This document shows positions 34,778 to 44,847 of a stretch of 64,000 bases of DNA, piece after piece. The stretch's first letter is position 1. Each line of letters begins with the position of its first letter. Below the pieces are notes generated by a model. That model did no database searches and was not told the DNA's origin. It saw nothing but the letters and a program-made list of their open reading frames with translations. Origin of the DNA: Corynebacterium incognita (lineage in GTDB: Bacteria; Actinomycetota; Actinomycetes; Mycobacteriales; Mycobacteriaceae); contig NZ_CP059404.1 of assembly GCF_014217255.1 (NCBI RefSeq), positions 1,550,001 through 1,614,000 of the forward strand, written 5' to 3'. Both the position numbers and the translations under genes were made by a program.

Positions 34778-37474
34778 ATGCATAACCACACCCGAATGAG
34801 TAAGCAGCTGTGGAAGCGTGTAGGGACGTCCATAGTTGCAATCTCTGTCGCTCTTGGTGCTGCACACGTGCCTACCGCCGCCGCGCGGGATGGCGGGTTT
34901 ACCCCGGAAATTGTTGATAAATACCAATCAATGGCAAAAGTGCCAAAGGTGGCCGACCAAAGCGCGACCAGTTTTACCGTCAAGTTTCAAAATACGGACC
35001 TTATTACCGAACAGGTAAAGATTGACGAGCTTGACCGGCTGGTCCGCGACTTCAACACCGACTCTGGAATGAGTGTTGACTGGACCAAACGGCGCGAAAT
35101 GTGGAATGGGACCTGGGTTATTGACCTTTCTGAGACAGTTCCGGCTAATAAGGTAGTTAACCTTAGGGCTGTTCTCGAGGCTTCTGCAAAAATTTCCCAT
35201 GCTGACATTAATGCTCGTTATGCAGGATTTGCAGCTGCTACTGACCCGGATTACGGCAAGCAGTGGCCACTGCACCCAAACACCAATGCTCCTGCTGGCT
35301 CTCACGCGAATGTTGAAAAAGCCTGGGATCTAGGTTTCACGGGTAAGGACGTGATGGTCGGTGTTTCGGACTCTGGAATTATCAATCATCCCGAAATGCC
35401 TACCTCGTTGACTCAGCACCAACAGAATCCTTGGAGCACACCTACGGGTAACCCGCAGGACAAGTTAACCTTGGGCATTGATATGATTTCGCATCCTGGA
35501 GTCTCCGGTGATCAGATGTTCACAGATCAATTCAATGATCGTGACCTCAACCCTTACGACGACGGTGACTGGTTCCCCCCAGGCTATGATGTTTGCCCCG
35601 GTGCTCCTGGTTCCCCTTCATCATCATGGCATGGTACTCACGTTGCCGGAATCATCGCGGCTAACCAGAATAATGGACAGGGCGGTACTGGAGTAGCGCC
35701 TGACGCTAAGTTGATGATGGCTCGTTCTCTTGGTAAGTGTGGTGGCGACACTGGTGATATTGCAGACGCAATCGCTTGGTTAGGTGGCGTTCCGGTACCA
35801 GGGGTCCCGGACAATCCTACTCCGGCCAAGGTGATTAACCTTTCCCTAGGCGGTATCTACCGCGCTCCAATGTGCGATCCGCAGTATCAGGAAGTTATTA
35901 ACGCTGTGACTGCCAGGGGCACAACCATTATGGTTGCTGCAGGTAACGCAACCGAGGATACCTCCTATACCACTCCCGCAAACTGTAACAACGTTGTGAC
36001 CATTGGATCTACAGGTCCTGAAGGACACCGTGCGATGTACTCCAACTTTGGAGACGCAATCGACTTGGGAGCGCCAGGTGGTAACGGTGCGGCTGTTGTC
36101 AACGGCAACCAAGTTCAGTGGATTCCAGAAAACCAGTATTGGTCCACCGTTGATGCCGGCTCACGTAATCCAATTGGGGCTGGATACAACTGGATGGAGG
36201 GCACTTCCATGGCTACTCCTTTGGCTACCGGAGTTGTAGCTATGATGTATGAAGCTAATCCTTCCATCTCTCCAGCCGATGTTGAGCGAATTTTGAAGGA
36301 CACAGCCCAGCCGTATACGGAAGAACCATACATTGCTGATAATTTCGGCTTCTTCCCAGACGGTCGTCCGATGTATGAGACTTCCCGAACGGCTTCCCAA
36401 ATGGGATCTGGTGTCATTGATGCATGTGCAGCTGTATACCAAGCAGCAGTTGAAGGAGGTAACACCCCAGCTGTTGACTGTGAAGGTATTGCCTCTACTT
36501 CTACTCCTGAAACAACCGAACCGGGCGCTACTGAAACGGTAACTACCACTGTTACTCAAGCTCCGGAAACTGTAACTGAGACTGCAACAGTCACTGAAGC
36601 GCCTGTTACTGAGACGGATACGGTAACCGAAACCGCTTCGCCAGAGACTGAAACCTCTATCGTGACCTCGACCCTCGAGGTAACTACTACCGCTGTCGAG
36701 CCTGGAGAAGTAATCACCGTTACTGAAACCAGTACAGAGACTCAAGCGCCATCTACTGTTACTTCAACTGTGGCCACAGACACTGCGACGGAAACTACTA
36801 CCGTGCAAGGCGAACCCACTACTGTTGTAACCACGATGCCAGGAGCTACTGAGGTAGTTACTACCACCGAGTCGGCACCTGCAGCTACTGAAACTGTAAC
36901 TGAGACTACAACTGCACCTACTGCAACCGAGACAGTAACGGAGACCGAGACGGCTGCCACGGCTACGGTTATCGAGACGATTGAGAAGGAAGTTCCAGGA
37001 GAAACTGTCACCGCAACTGAAACCACCACAACCACGGTCGCCGGAGAAGGCGTAACCGAAGTGGTGACCGAGACTGAAACCGAAACAACCGAAGTCGAAG
37101 TACCAGTAACGGAAACAGTCACTGATGCTTCTGAGACCGTTGTAGTTACTACTACACCAGCTCCTAAGCACGTTGCGACTGTATCCGCTAACTGGTGGCC
37201 TGCACTTCTGGCCATTCCAGTCGCACTAGCTGCAGCTCTCGCTATGCCAGGAGTCAAAGACATGTTTGCTCCGTTTACTGGAGATATTGAAAAAGCAAAC
37301 ATTCGATTGCAGAAGCAACTTGGAATTTTTGATGCAGAGGGCGCTAAGTCCGCAAAGGTGGGTTCTTCCAAGGCCAAACCTGAATTCATTGCCGCAGGTT
37401 CTTCCTTGATCAACTTCGGTTTGATTCTGAGCTCACTTGTATTTGACATTGACAAAGTTTTCTCTAAGGAATAA
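34778..37474 (+). CDS. Membrane-anchored subtilase (S8) with TVTET stalk, copy 3
   Basis: 898 residues. The signal peptide (about 1-37) ends VPTAAA. The catalytic residues are D198 in VSDSG (followed by INHPE rather than the usual HPD), H285 (WHGTHVAG), N390 (AAGN) and S477 (GTSMATP). The stalk (about 505-795) is the longest and most regular, with repeated TVTET, TETVTE and TTTV units. A Trp/Pro-marked membrane helix (about 806-825) and a tail of about 70 residues follow. Copy 4 shares this tail type, and its catalytic domain is the closest to this one (both read QWPLH and GSHANVE-AWDLG). ATG 34778 is ideally spaced (7 bases) from AAGACAGGA; ATG 34772 is too close and 34796 is also possible. 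Confidence 0.9.
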   Translation: MHNHTRMSKQLWKRVGTSIVAISVALGAAHVPTAAARDGGFTPEIVDKYQSMAKVPKVADQSATSFTVKFQNTDLITEQVKIDELDRLVRDFNTDSGMSVDWTKRREMWNGTWVIDLSETVPANKVVNLRAVLEASAKISHADINARYAGFAAATDPDYGKQWPLHPNTNAPAGSHANVEKAWDLGFTGKDVMVGVSDSGIINHPEMPTSLTQHQQNPWSTPTGNPQDKLTLGIDMISHPGVSGDQMFTDQFNDRDLNPYDDGDWFPPGYDVCPGAPGSPSSSWHGTHVAGIIAANQNNGQGGTGVAPDAKLMMARSLGKCGGDTGDIADAIAWLGGVPVPGVPDNPTPAKVINLSLGGIYRAPMCDPQYQEVINAVTARGTTIMVAAGNATEDTSYTTPANCNNVVTIGSTGPEGHRAMYSNFGDAIDLGAPGGNGAAVVNGNQVQWIPENQYWSTVDAGSRNPIGAGYNWMEGTSMATPLATGVVAMMYEANPSISPADVERILKDTAQPYTEEPYIADNFGFFPDGRPMYETSRTASQMGSGVIDACAAVYQAAVEGGNTPAVDCEGIASTSTPETTEPGATETVTTTVTQAPETVTETATVTEAPVTETDTVTETASPETETSIVTSTLEVTTTAVEPGEVITVTETSTETQAPSTVTSTVATDTATETTTVQGEPTTVVTTMPGATEVVTTTESAPAATETVTETTTAPTATETVTETETAATATVIETIEKEVPGETVTATETTTTTVAGEGVTEVVTETETETTEVEVPVTETVTDASETVVVTTTPAPKHVATVSANWWPALLAIPVALAAALAMPGVKDMFAPFTGDIEKANIRLQKQLGIFDAEGAKSAKVGSSKAKPEFIAAGSSLINFGLILSSLVFDIDKVFSKE

Positions 37475-37503
37475 CTAGTCTCCAGTCAGTTTGAGAGAAT
37501 ATG

Positions 37504-37541
37504 AATGTCGCGCCGTCCACATGGACGGCGCGACATTTGCA
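37504..37541 (+). terminator. Terminator after subtilase copy 3
   Basis: AATGTCGCGCCGTCC (37504-37518) pairs perfectly with GGACGGCGCGACATT (37523-37537) across a four-base loop, followed by a short T-rich run. Confidence 0.88.
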
Positions 37542-38068
37542 TTTATTGGATAAAATCGTCGCCTACGTTGTAGTACCTTCCCAGTGTGGTGATTTACGCT
37601 CATTGACTAGCAGACTGTCCAACGGGGTATTCATAGAAGAGCTAGTTGTCGGTGTACGACTCTGGAAAAAGGAGTTAGATAGTTAAATTTCGTCTCCTAT
37701 TCGAATGCCTTTAAGAATAACCGTGCGACTGAGAGATAAGGGAAGTCAAATGCAGTCGAATAGACTGGATTGAGTTAAAACCAACTGCAAACATAGAAGG
37801 GCCCCTGCGGCGTTTGCAAGCGAGAATTCATCAATCAACGACTCTTTGTCCAAAACGGAATCCTTTAATCCGCTAATGAACGGGAATAAAGGTTTGAAAT
37901 CACGCTGTAACAGCATTGGTACTGTATTTTCAGTTCGGGGATGCTTTGCCTTAAAGCTCACTGCCACGATGTGCAAAGGCGGTAACAACTCTATAGGTCA
38001 AGTCTTGGGAAGTGGTGTATCTGGCTCTCGAGTATGTGGGCAGTTTCGGGGGCGGGGTTGGGTAAGCA
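37542..38068. other. Gene-free stretch between copy 3 and the IS256 relic
   Basis: I see no supportable gene. A minus-strand open frame at 37746-37988 (80 residues) contains FSLANAAGALLC, which faintly recalls the end of sugar kinases, but nothing else fits. Composition is mixed and AT-rich, as expected of decayed sequence. Confidence 0.3.
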
Positions 38069-38695
38069 TTAGGCGGCGATCTCCTTGCTGTCGGTGGGAG
38101 TGTCGTCGACGAGGTTGGCACGATGATCTCCTTGGTCTGGGTCAGGCTGCTCAGCGACGTGTAGCGTTTTTGCTGGATCCACTCATCGTGGTGTTCCGCA
38201 AGGACGGCGCCGACCAGCCGGATGACGGCATTGGGGTTGGGGAAGATCCCGACGACGTTGATGCGACGTCGGGTGTCACGATTGAGCCGTTCGGTGGGGT
38301 TGTTCGATCAGATCTTGGTCCATCCCGGTTTCGGTGCAGTAGTAAAAGCTAACAGCTCATCGAGTGATTCCTCCAGGTAGTCGGCCACATGAGGACACTT
38401 CTGCCCACAGAACTCTACAACCTCACGGGCCTGAGCCCAGACGTTGTTACCGTCGCGGTTGCTGGAAGATAGTGTGAAACATCGCCGATAGCGTCGGCCA
38501 GTGTGTTGTCGGCACCTGCGAGGAGAGGTTCTTCACGAAGTGGGGGCCGGCACCGCTGCTAACTCGTTGGCGGTAAGCGGTCACCAACGGTTGTTTGGAT
38601 CCCAAGATGTGCATCACTGGTGACGAGGAAAACCCCGGTCAGGCCACGGGCGATTAAGTCGAGGAAGAACCCAGTCCAGGAGGCAGTGGACACAG
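38069..38695 (-). pseudogene. Decayed IS256-family transposase (C-terminal part)
   Basis: Read on the minus strand, fragments in changing frames match the end of IS256-type mutator transposases: FFLDLIARGLTGVFLVTSDA, then frameshifts, [40 protein letters not shown] and [13 protein letters not shown] before TAA (38069-38071). The N-terminal half with the first catalytic aspartate is absent. It is more GC-rich than its surroundings, consistent with a past insertion into the AT-rich island. Confidence 0.85.
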
Positions 38696-39654
38696 CCCAA
38701 CACTAAAGGACACAACCGTAGAAAATGGCAAAGTAGATCCCATTAATGAGCAGTACGTTGAATTCACTGCACGCCTTACCCCTCGATACCGCCCAATTAC
38801 TTGCAATTTCGGATCTCACGTCCTAGCACGAGCGAGGTAATATTGGTGAGTCAAAATAGTGTAACGAGACGGGATATTTGGCCTCCGCTTTTTATGATTA
38901 ACAGCGACTACAAAATTGCGGTGTCCCCGGAAAGACCGTCGGCTCCCTGGTAAGGGCTTTGGTAAGGCTAAGTCTCATTGGGAAGCACAATGGAAATACT
39001 TACTAAAGAATTAGCAGAAGAAAATTGCCAGTCTTATTTGATTGTGGGCTCTCTAGTGTCAGCTCAGCGTACTTTTTGGGGGACTATAGTGCAACGTTGG
39101 GGGATTAATCCATAGCAGGTTTAGGAACATTTATGGTTAGCCTCTGAACAATGAGGCGTTTCACTTTAGAGCCAAGTTAGTAGCTAGCCAGTAGAGACCT
39201 ATCAGTTTTTGGATCCGTTAAATGAATTGGCGATATTTGGGACCACTAGTTTTAAAAACGAACAATCAATTGGACCGATACTATTTGGATGAGCAGCCAA
39301 CAGGTGGAAATACTGCTCAAGGAACAAATGTACAGTGCCCTGTGCCAAACAGCCGTCTTAAATGTCGCGTTTTGGCCATGAGATCGGCCATCAGAAGCTT
39401 TGAATGTTAAAGACGTAAGTAGTGTGAGAACCCTATCGGTGCCAACCCCGGGATTAGCGCGGAGTCAGGAAGTGTGGAGATGCTTTTAATCAAAGGTGAT
39501 GGTTTGACGGAACCGTATTAGTAAGCAATGCAGTAGTGAACTAGGCCAGATGATCAAAGTCCCTAGGCTTTTCTAAAAGATTACGGTAAGCCAGCATACC
39601 TGCATTCTCTACGTCTTCCGTTTTAGCTGGCTTTTCGAAGAAGACTTAAACGTA
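38696..39654. other. Nearly 1 kb without a recognisable gene
   Basis: Short open stretches only. One (about 38720-38850, + strand) reads DTTVENGKVDPINEQYVEFT and could be the debris of a surface protein gene, unproven. A hairpin AAGCCAGC (39588-39595) with GCTGGCTT (39626-39633) lies near the end of copy 4. The region separates the IS256 relic from the convergent end of subtilase copy 4. Confidence 0.3.
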
Positions 39655-39694
39655 AACGGGCGGAGCAATCTAGTCATAGATTGCTCCGCCCGTT
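39655..39694. terminator. Terminator of subtilase copy 4
   Basis: AACGGGCGGAGCAATCTA (39655-39672) pairs perfectly with TAGATTGCTCCGCCCGTT (39677-39694), an 18-bp stem with a GTCA loop. It lies 27 bases beyond the stop of the minus-strand gene. Confidence 0.88.
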
Positions 39695-39720
39695 GTGTGG
39701 TGACGTTAGTGTGCTAAAAA

Positions 39721-42309
39721 TTAGCGAGAAACGCGCTCATCTTCATTCTTTCCCATAAAGCCCGCGATTAAACTCGAACCTGGGAAAAACTTGCTTACCT
39801 GTCCACTAAAAGGACGAAGTGAGTTAGCAATGAAGTCAGCGATTTTGAAGTTTGAGCTAGCTTTGCCGCCCTCAAAGGCCTTGTTGGCAGACCCATTATA
39901 AGCGGAGGCAATACCCGGGATATTGAGCATTGCTGCGATTCCTAATGGGATGAGAAGGAGAAGTGGCCAACCTCCTACTGAAGAGGTGCGTACGTGTTCA
40001 CGTGCATTATATTCTGCAGTCGTGGTCGTGGTTGCCGGTGAGTCAACAATGGTGGTGGCAGTTGGAACCTTAACGGTTGAGGTTTCGGTGGTGGTGACCA
40101 CATTTGTATGAGTCTCACCTTCTTCATTTACAACCTCAGTAGTTGTGGTAGCCACGGTTTGAGTTTCAGTTGCATCTGCTGCGGTAGATGTCACCGTCTC
40201 TCGTTCTGTGGTGACTGGGGTGGTGGTTTCCTTAACAGTTTCCAGGACTGTCGAGGGCGCAATAACCTCAGTTTTGGTTTCAAGTACTGGTTCAGGTGCG
40301 ACAGTGTTAGTAGTAGTTAAGGTCACTGGTTTACCGCTCGTGGTAGAGGTTACTACCGGTTCGTTTGTAACGGTAACAGTTTCGGTACCAGCAACCGCAG
40401 ACTCTGTCACTGTTACAGGTGCCTGAGTTTCCGTCTCGACGTCTGTTAGCGTGACTGTTTCATCTGCTTCCTTAACCGTAGTACGAGCAGTACTGGTCTC
40501 AGTTACTGTGGATTCAACGGTTGTAGGTTCAGGAATTACCGTCGTGGTGGCAGAGACACGTGTCGTAATCGCCGGTGCGGTTTCAGTCTCTTTGACCGTC
40601 GAAGTTGCAACCGGAGCGGTTGTGGTGACAACGGTCGTGGTCGGCTCTCCTGTGACCGTAGAGCTAGGTTCTGTTGAAGCCGGAGTAGTGGAAACTGGTG
40701 TCGTGGATTGGGTTTCACCACACAGTGCAGGAGATTCTCCTGCCTGAACAGCAGCTTCGTAAACCGCTGCACAGGCATCTACGATGCCGGAACCCATATT
40801 ATCAGCGGTTTTCCAAGGAGCATAGGAACCGGAAACTATAGGCTCGTCATTATACGGTTGAGCTGTTTCCTGGAGAATCGTGCGAATTTGCGCGCTAGTG
40901 AGACTGGGGTTAGCGTCTCGCATCATTGCTACAACACCAGCGACTAGAGGAGACGCCATTGATGTTCCCTCTTGATAGCCGTAGCTTGGGGAAGCTGGAT
41001 CTATGGTGCCGGAATTCACGGTAGAAAAGAACATATTTTCTTCACGGTACCCCACATAGGTTCCTGAATATTCACCCTGTTCAATAGACCCGGAATTACC
41101 ACCAGGTGCTCCAACTGTAACGTGGTCACCGTAGTTGGAATATTCTGCACGGTAGCCTTCGGGGCCAGTTGCACCAACTACGATAAGAGCATCACTATTA
41201 CAGTTAGCTGGTTGGTAATCATCTGTCCAGGTATTGTAATTACCTGCTGCTACAACAACGGTCGCGCCCTTGGCAGATGCCACATCCAAAGCGGCCTGGT
41301 AGTCGGGAACACAGCGTTGCTTGCCGGCGATAGACATATTGACTACTTTTACCGGATTTGGGTTATCGGCGACACCGTCGACAGATCCACCTACAACCCA
41401 TTTCAACGCGTCAGCAATGTCAGAGGCGAAGCCACCGCATTTGCCGAGTGCGCGTACTGGAACAAGACCAGCTTCTGGGGCGGTTCCTGCTACGCCAATT
41501 CCGTTATTGGTAGCGGCCGCTGCAATGCCCGCGACGTGGGTTCCATGCCAAGATGAATCAGCGCTACCTCCGAAGTTTGGGCACTCACCTTCGTAGAATC
41601 CGTCGCCAGTATCTAGAGGGTCGTTATCGCGCCCAGGGGTGGAATCGTTGGCGGTGAAATCTTTGCTGATCATGTCGAACCCACCCTTAACCTTTGGATC
41701 AAGATCAGGATGCTTGGTAATGCCAGAATCGATGATGCCGATGTTCTGTGATGAGCCGGTGTAGCCCAAGTCCCACGCCTCTTCAACGTTTGCGTGGCTG
41801 CCGGCTTGATGATTTGTGTGTTCGTGGAGCGGCCACTGTTTTGAGTATTCAGGGTCATTGCTCGCTGCTGCCGGCATCATCAGCATGTCAATGTAGGCAT
41901 CGACGATTTCGGCCTTAGATTCCAATTTGCCCCGTAGGGAAGCAACCTGGCTTTGAGGGACGGGTGTTTTGAATTCAACAATCCAGCCGCCTGAAGCGGA
42001 CAATCGAAGCTTTGAGCCTTCGTTATTGAACTCTTTCAAGATTTCGTTGATGATGCCCATTTTGTGGTCATCATCAACAGTTGCCATATTTTTCTGCCAA
42101 TGGACGATGAAACGGTATGCGTCCTGCTCGTCTGCCGATTTGATCTTGCTTGAATGGTCTAGCACGGCATTTTCGACTTCGCGATGGACGTCTATTTCTT
42201 CCTGAGCGGTAGCAGGGACAACGAGACTGTTGACTGCTAGTGACGTTGCAACGATTGTTGTTCCTGCAACTTGTAAGCCTTTCCGGCTTAAAAACTTGAG
42301 AGATAGCAT
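39721..42309 (-). CDS. Membrane-anchored subtilase (S8) with TVTET stalk, copy 4
   Basis: 862 residues on the opposite strand to the other copies. The signal peptide (about 1-36) ends VVPATAQ. The catalytic residues are D194 (GIIDSG), H255 (WHGTHVAG), N357 (VVAAGN) and S450 in GTSMASP. The stalk (about 545-770) has TVTET, TTTV and VTET units, followed by a membrane helix (about 781-799) after GGWP and a tail of about 70 residues like that of copy 3. ATG 42309 has AGGA nine bases upstream. An element reading GGTTTCGCTTAAG on the minus strand (42476-42464) lies about 155 bases upstream, similar to one before copy 1. Confidence 0.9.
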   Translation of the reverse strand: MLSLKFLSRKGLQVAGTTIVATSLAVNSLVVPATAQEEIDVHREVENAVLDHSSKIKSADEQDAYRFIVHWQKNMATVDDDHKMGIINEILKEFNNEGSKLRLSASGGWIVEFKTPVPQSQVASLRGKLESKAEIVDAYIDMLMMPAAASNDPEYSKQWPLHEHTNHQAGSHANVEEAWDLGYTGSSQNIGIIDSGITKHPDLDPKVKGGFDMISKDFTANDSTPGRDNDPLDTGDGFYEGECPNFGGSADSSWHGTHVAGIAAAATNNGIGVAGTAPEAGLVPVRALGKCGGFASDIADALKWVVGGSVDGVADNPNPVKVVNMSIAGKQRCVPDYQAALDVASAKGATVVVAAGNYNTWTDDYQPANCNSDALIVVGATGPEGYRAEYSNYGDHVTVGAPGGNSGSIEQGEYSGTYVGYREENMFFSTVNSGTIDPASPSYGYQEGTSMASPLVAGVVAMMRDANPSLTSAQIRTILQETAQPYNDEPIVSGSYAPWKTADNMGSGIVDACAAVYEAAVQAGESPALCGETQSTTPVSTTPASTEPSSTVTGEPTTTVVTTTAPVATSTVKETETAPAITTRVSATTTVIPEPTTVESTVTETSTARTTVKEADETVTLTDVETETQAPVTVTESAVAGTETVTVTNEPVVTSTTSGKPVTLTTTNTVAPEPVLETKTEVIAPSTVLETVKETTTPVTTERETVTSTAADATETQTVATTTTEVVNEEGETHTNVVTTTETSTVKVPTATTIVDSPATTTTTAEYNAREHVRTSSVGGWPLLLLIPLGIAAMLNIPGIASAYNGSANKAFEGGKASSNFKIADFIANSLRPFSGQVSKFFPGSSLIAGFMGKNEDERVSR

Positions 42310-42707
42310 CTGTTCAATCCTGGTTGATGGAGTACAAAATTTGCCTCGCTCACGCAGGCACCCGGTTCTTTGAAGATAAGCTGCAAATTGCTTGAAAGTA
42401 ATCAAAACCAAGTTTGCCCTAACGGTAAGCTCTAAAGCTAAAGACAGCTTATATTAAGTTTAGCTTAAGCGAAACCTATTGTGGGGCTATAGTGTGCAAG
42501 TCACCATAACCGTATTGTGTGATGCGAGCCAAGAATTTTTCCTGCAAAGTCCTGAGCAGGGTTTGGTAGGTTGTATGTTCTCTCATGTGAAGCAGTAGTT
42601 TTATGCAGATATCTCAATTGTTTAGAGTTATTCTGATGCATGTTTGCATGTTGAACTTTTACGGCAGTACCGTCATCATTTTCTTGGCTGATATGATGGG
42701 CTGACAT
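42310..42707. other. Divergent intergenic region between copy 4 and the thiamine operon
   Basis: No gene. The left part carries the copy 4 leader: a TAATAT -10-like hexamer lies in 42451-42456 on the minus strand. The right part must hold the promoter of the riboswitch-controlled operon. Base composition returns to GC-rich after about 42.7 kb, which marks the right border of the island. Confidence 0.4.
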
Positions 42708-42806
42708 TAACCGCGGGTGCCCGGGGATCTCACAAGAGTGGGCTGAGACATTGCTGGTTAGCAGTGAACCGTAGAACCTGATCCGGGTAATTCCGGCGAG
42801 AGGGAG
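42708..42806 (+). ncRNA. TPP riboswitch (THI element)
   Basis: Conserved aptamer segments occur in order: CGCGGGTGCCCGGGG, GGGCTGAGA, GAACCTGATCCGGGTAATTC and CGGCGAGAGGGAG. The last overlaps the ribosome-binding site of ykoE, so bound thiamine diphosphate probably blocks translation initiation rather than terminating transcription. It directly precedes thiamine-type ECF transporter genes, which confirms the assignment. Confidence 0.95.
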
Positions 42807-42809
42807 ATT

Positions 42810-43421
42810 GTGAGAATTATGGCTATGCAAAGTGCTAATAAGTCTTGGCGTGTAGTAGACATCATCGTTGCCTCCATTTTGGGCGTGGCGTGTGGCTTCA
42901 TTTTTAGTTTTTGGAATGGTGCGGGATACGCATGGTTCTCAGCCATGGACAGCATCACGCCAGGCCTGGGAGGACTGGCGGTGGGTATCTGGTTGCTAGG
43001 CGGTGTTATCGGTGGATTGGTGATTCGCAAGCGTTTCGCTGCGATCTACGTAGAGGTGCTTGCAGCTTGCGTGTCCGCACTGCTGGGCTCCCAGTGGTCC
43101 ATTGAGACTGTGTACTCCGGCCTGGCGCAGGGGCTTGGTGCTGAGCTGATTTTCATGCTGTTCATGTACCGCAAGTTTGACCTGAAGGTTGCCATGCTTT
43201 CCGGTCTCGGTGCTGGCATCGGTGCCTGGTTGCTGGAACTGTTCCTCAGCGCGAACATCGCCAAGGGCTTGGACTTCAACCTGATTTACCTCGCTTGCTT
43301 GTGCGCCTCAGGCGTCTTGTTGGCGGGCCTTGTTGGCTGGTTGTTGGTCTCCGCACTTGCTAAGACTGGTGCGCTGGACCGCTTTGGCGCTGGCCGTGAA
43401 CAGCGCGCGGCAGAAGTCTAA
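42810..43421 (+). CDS. ykoE: ECF transporter substrate-binding component YkoE
   Basis: Integral membrane S-component, about 203 residues with five to six helices, for thiamine or its hydroxymethylpyrimidine precursor. Family-like stretches are WRVVDIIVASILGVACGFIF near the start and YAWFSAMDSITPGLGGLAVG. The TPP riboswitch immediately upstream and the ATPase and T-component genes downstream make the assignment firm. GTG 42810 sits six bases from GAGAGG; ATG 42819 is an equally possible start. ykoD begins eight bases after its stop. Confidence 0.92.
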   Translation: MRIMAMQSANKSWRVVDIIVASILGVACGFIFSFWNGAGYAWFSAMDSITPGLGGLAVGIWLLGGVIGGLVIRKRFAAIYVEVLAACVSALLGSQWSIETVYSGLAQGLGAELIFMLFMYRKFDLKVAMLSGLGAGIGAWLLELFLSANIAKGLDFNLIYLACLCASGVLLAGLVGWLLVSALAKTGALDRFGAGREQRAAEV

Positions 43422-43429
43422 GCATTTCC

Positions 43430-44842
43430 TTGTCTCCGATTGAACCAGCAGGGATCCGTGCGTCTGGCTTCGGCTGGACGCACGCGGGTAGAGCGGCTGC
43501 TGCACTAAGCGATGTGAACCTGGAGATCGCACCAGGCGAGCGAGTCTTACTGTGCGGTAATTCCGGATCGGGTAAATCCACGCTGCTTGCTGCGTTTGCT
43601 GGTGTGCTGGGCGGTGACGATGAAGGAACCGCACGCGGGCAATTGCTTCTAGCGAGTGCTCCGGCGCATTCGGCGACGGTGCCCGTCGGCCTGGTGCTGC
43701 AGGACCCAGACTCCCAAGTAATCGCAGCCCGAGTGGGAGACGACATCGCCTTTGGCTGCGAAAACCTTGGTCTTCCTCGCGAGGAAATCTGGAAGCGAGT
43801 ACACAATGCAATGGGTCTTGTGGGGCTGGATCTGCCGTTGGACTTTCCAACAAAGCATTTGTCAGGTGGCCAGAAGCAAAGGCTAGCCCTTGCGGGTGTA
43901 GTGGCCATGGGCGCTGGCGTGATCTTGTTGGACGAGCCCACCGCAAACCTTGATCCGCAGGGAGCACAGGAAGTGGTTGAGGCTGTAGCCGCTACTGTAG
44001 AAGCGATTGGCGCGACATTGGTGGTTGTCGAGCACAAATACGATCTGTGGGACGGTGTGTTATCGCGTGCGGTGGTACTTGACAACGGCCGCGTCGTAGA
44101 CGATGGCCACTTCGAAGAAATTGTTCAGCAACGCACCATCACGGGCCTGCCCGCAGCCCGTCCTGTGGAACTGGAAAAAAGCGCGGCGCTAGGAACAGGC
44201 ACGGCGCTGTGGTCGAGAGAATTGCAATGCCGGTTTGGTCCGCCGCGGACGGCTGCGATTGTGGAGGGTGCTTCGACGGTAATTACGGGAGCAAATGGCG
44301 CCGGTAAGACGACATGGCTGCTCACCATGGCGGGATTGCTGCGTCCAGTACGCGGTGAAATCGGGGTGACTGAGTCTATCCGTAACGGGCTAAAAGGAGA
44401 CCCGCATTCGTGGAAGTCCCGGCAGTTGGCACACCGTATTGGGTTTGTGTTTCAAAACCCGGAGCACCAGTTCCTGGCGCGCACCGTACGCGAAGAACTA
44501 GAAATCGCACCGAAAGTCATGGGGGAGAAGATCCCGGTGGCGCGCATTGATTCGTTGGTGGAAAGGCTGCGTTTAGAGCATCTCTTGGGTGCCAACCCGT
44601 TTACGTTGTCTGGTGGTGAAAAGCGACGTTTGTCCGTAGCCACTGCGCTCGTTGCCGCGCCGGAAGTGGTGCTCTTTGACGAGCCGACATTTGGCCAAGA
44701 CCCGGAAACCTTTGTGGAACTCATCAGGTTGCTTCGTGAGCTGTGCGATGACGGGGTGACTATCGCCTCGATTACCCACGATGAGCTATTTATTGGTTCG
44801 CTGGGTGATTCCCATATCCATCTTGATGCGGGGGAGGGGTAG
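43430..44842 (+). CDS. ykoD: ECF transporter double-ATPase YkoD
   Basis: The 470 residues contain two ABC ATPase domains in one chain. The first has Walker A GNSGSGKST, QDPDSQ, LSGGQKQR and DEPTANLDPQG. The second has GANGAGKTT, FQNPEHQFLARTVREEL, LSGGEKRRLS and DEPTFGQDP. The FQNPEHQ-type Q-loop is typical of ECF systems, where the ATPases power the YkoC/YkoE membrane complex. The start is a TTG at 43430, as no ATG or GTG is better placed. The stop is five bases before ykoC. Confidence 0.92.
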   Translation: MSPIEPAGIRASGFGWTHAGRAAAALSDVNLEIAPGERVLLCGNSGSGKSTLLAAFAGVLGGDDEGTARGQLLLASAPAHSATVPVGLVLQDPDSQVIAARVGDDIAFGCENLGLPREEIWKRVHNAMGLVGLDLPLDFPTKHLSGGQKQRLALAGVVAMGAGVILLDEPTANLDPQGAQEVVEAVAATVEAIGATLVVVEHKYDLWDGVLSRAVVLDNGRVVDDGHFEEIVQQRTITGLPAARPVELEKSAALGTGTALWSRELQCRFGPPRTAAIVEGASTVITGANGAGKTTWLLTMAGLLRPVRGEIGVTESIRNGLKGDPHSWKSRQLAHRIGFVFQNPEHQFLARTVREELEIAPKVMGEKIPVARIDSLVERLRLEHLLGANPFTLSGGEKRRLSVATALVAAPEVVLFDEPTFGQDPETFVELIRLLRELCDDGVTIASITHDELFIGSLGDSHIHLDAGEG

Positions 44843-44847
44843 CGGGG

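Noticed and set aside
37746..37988. Minus-strand frame with FSLANAAGALLC, recalling the end of PfkB sugar kinases
   Set aside because: Only a dozen residues are suggestive, no other kinase motif is present, and the frame has no ribosome-binding site.
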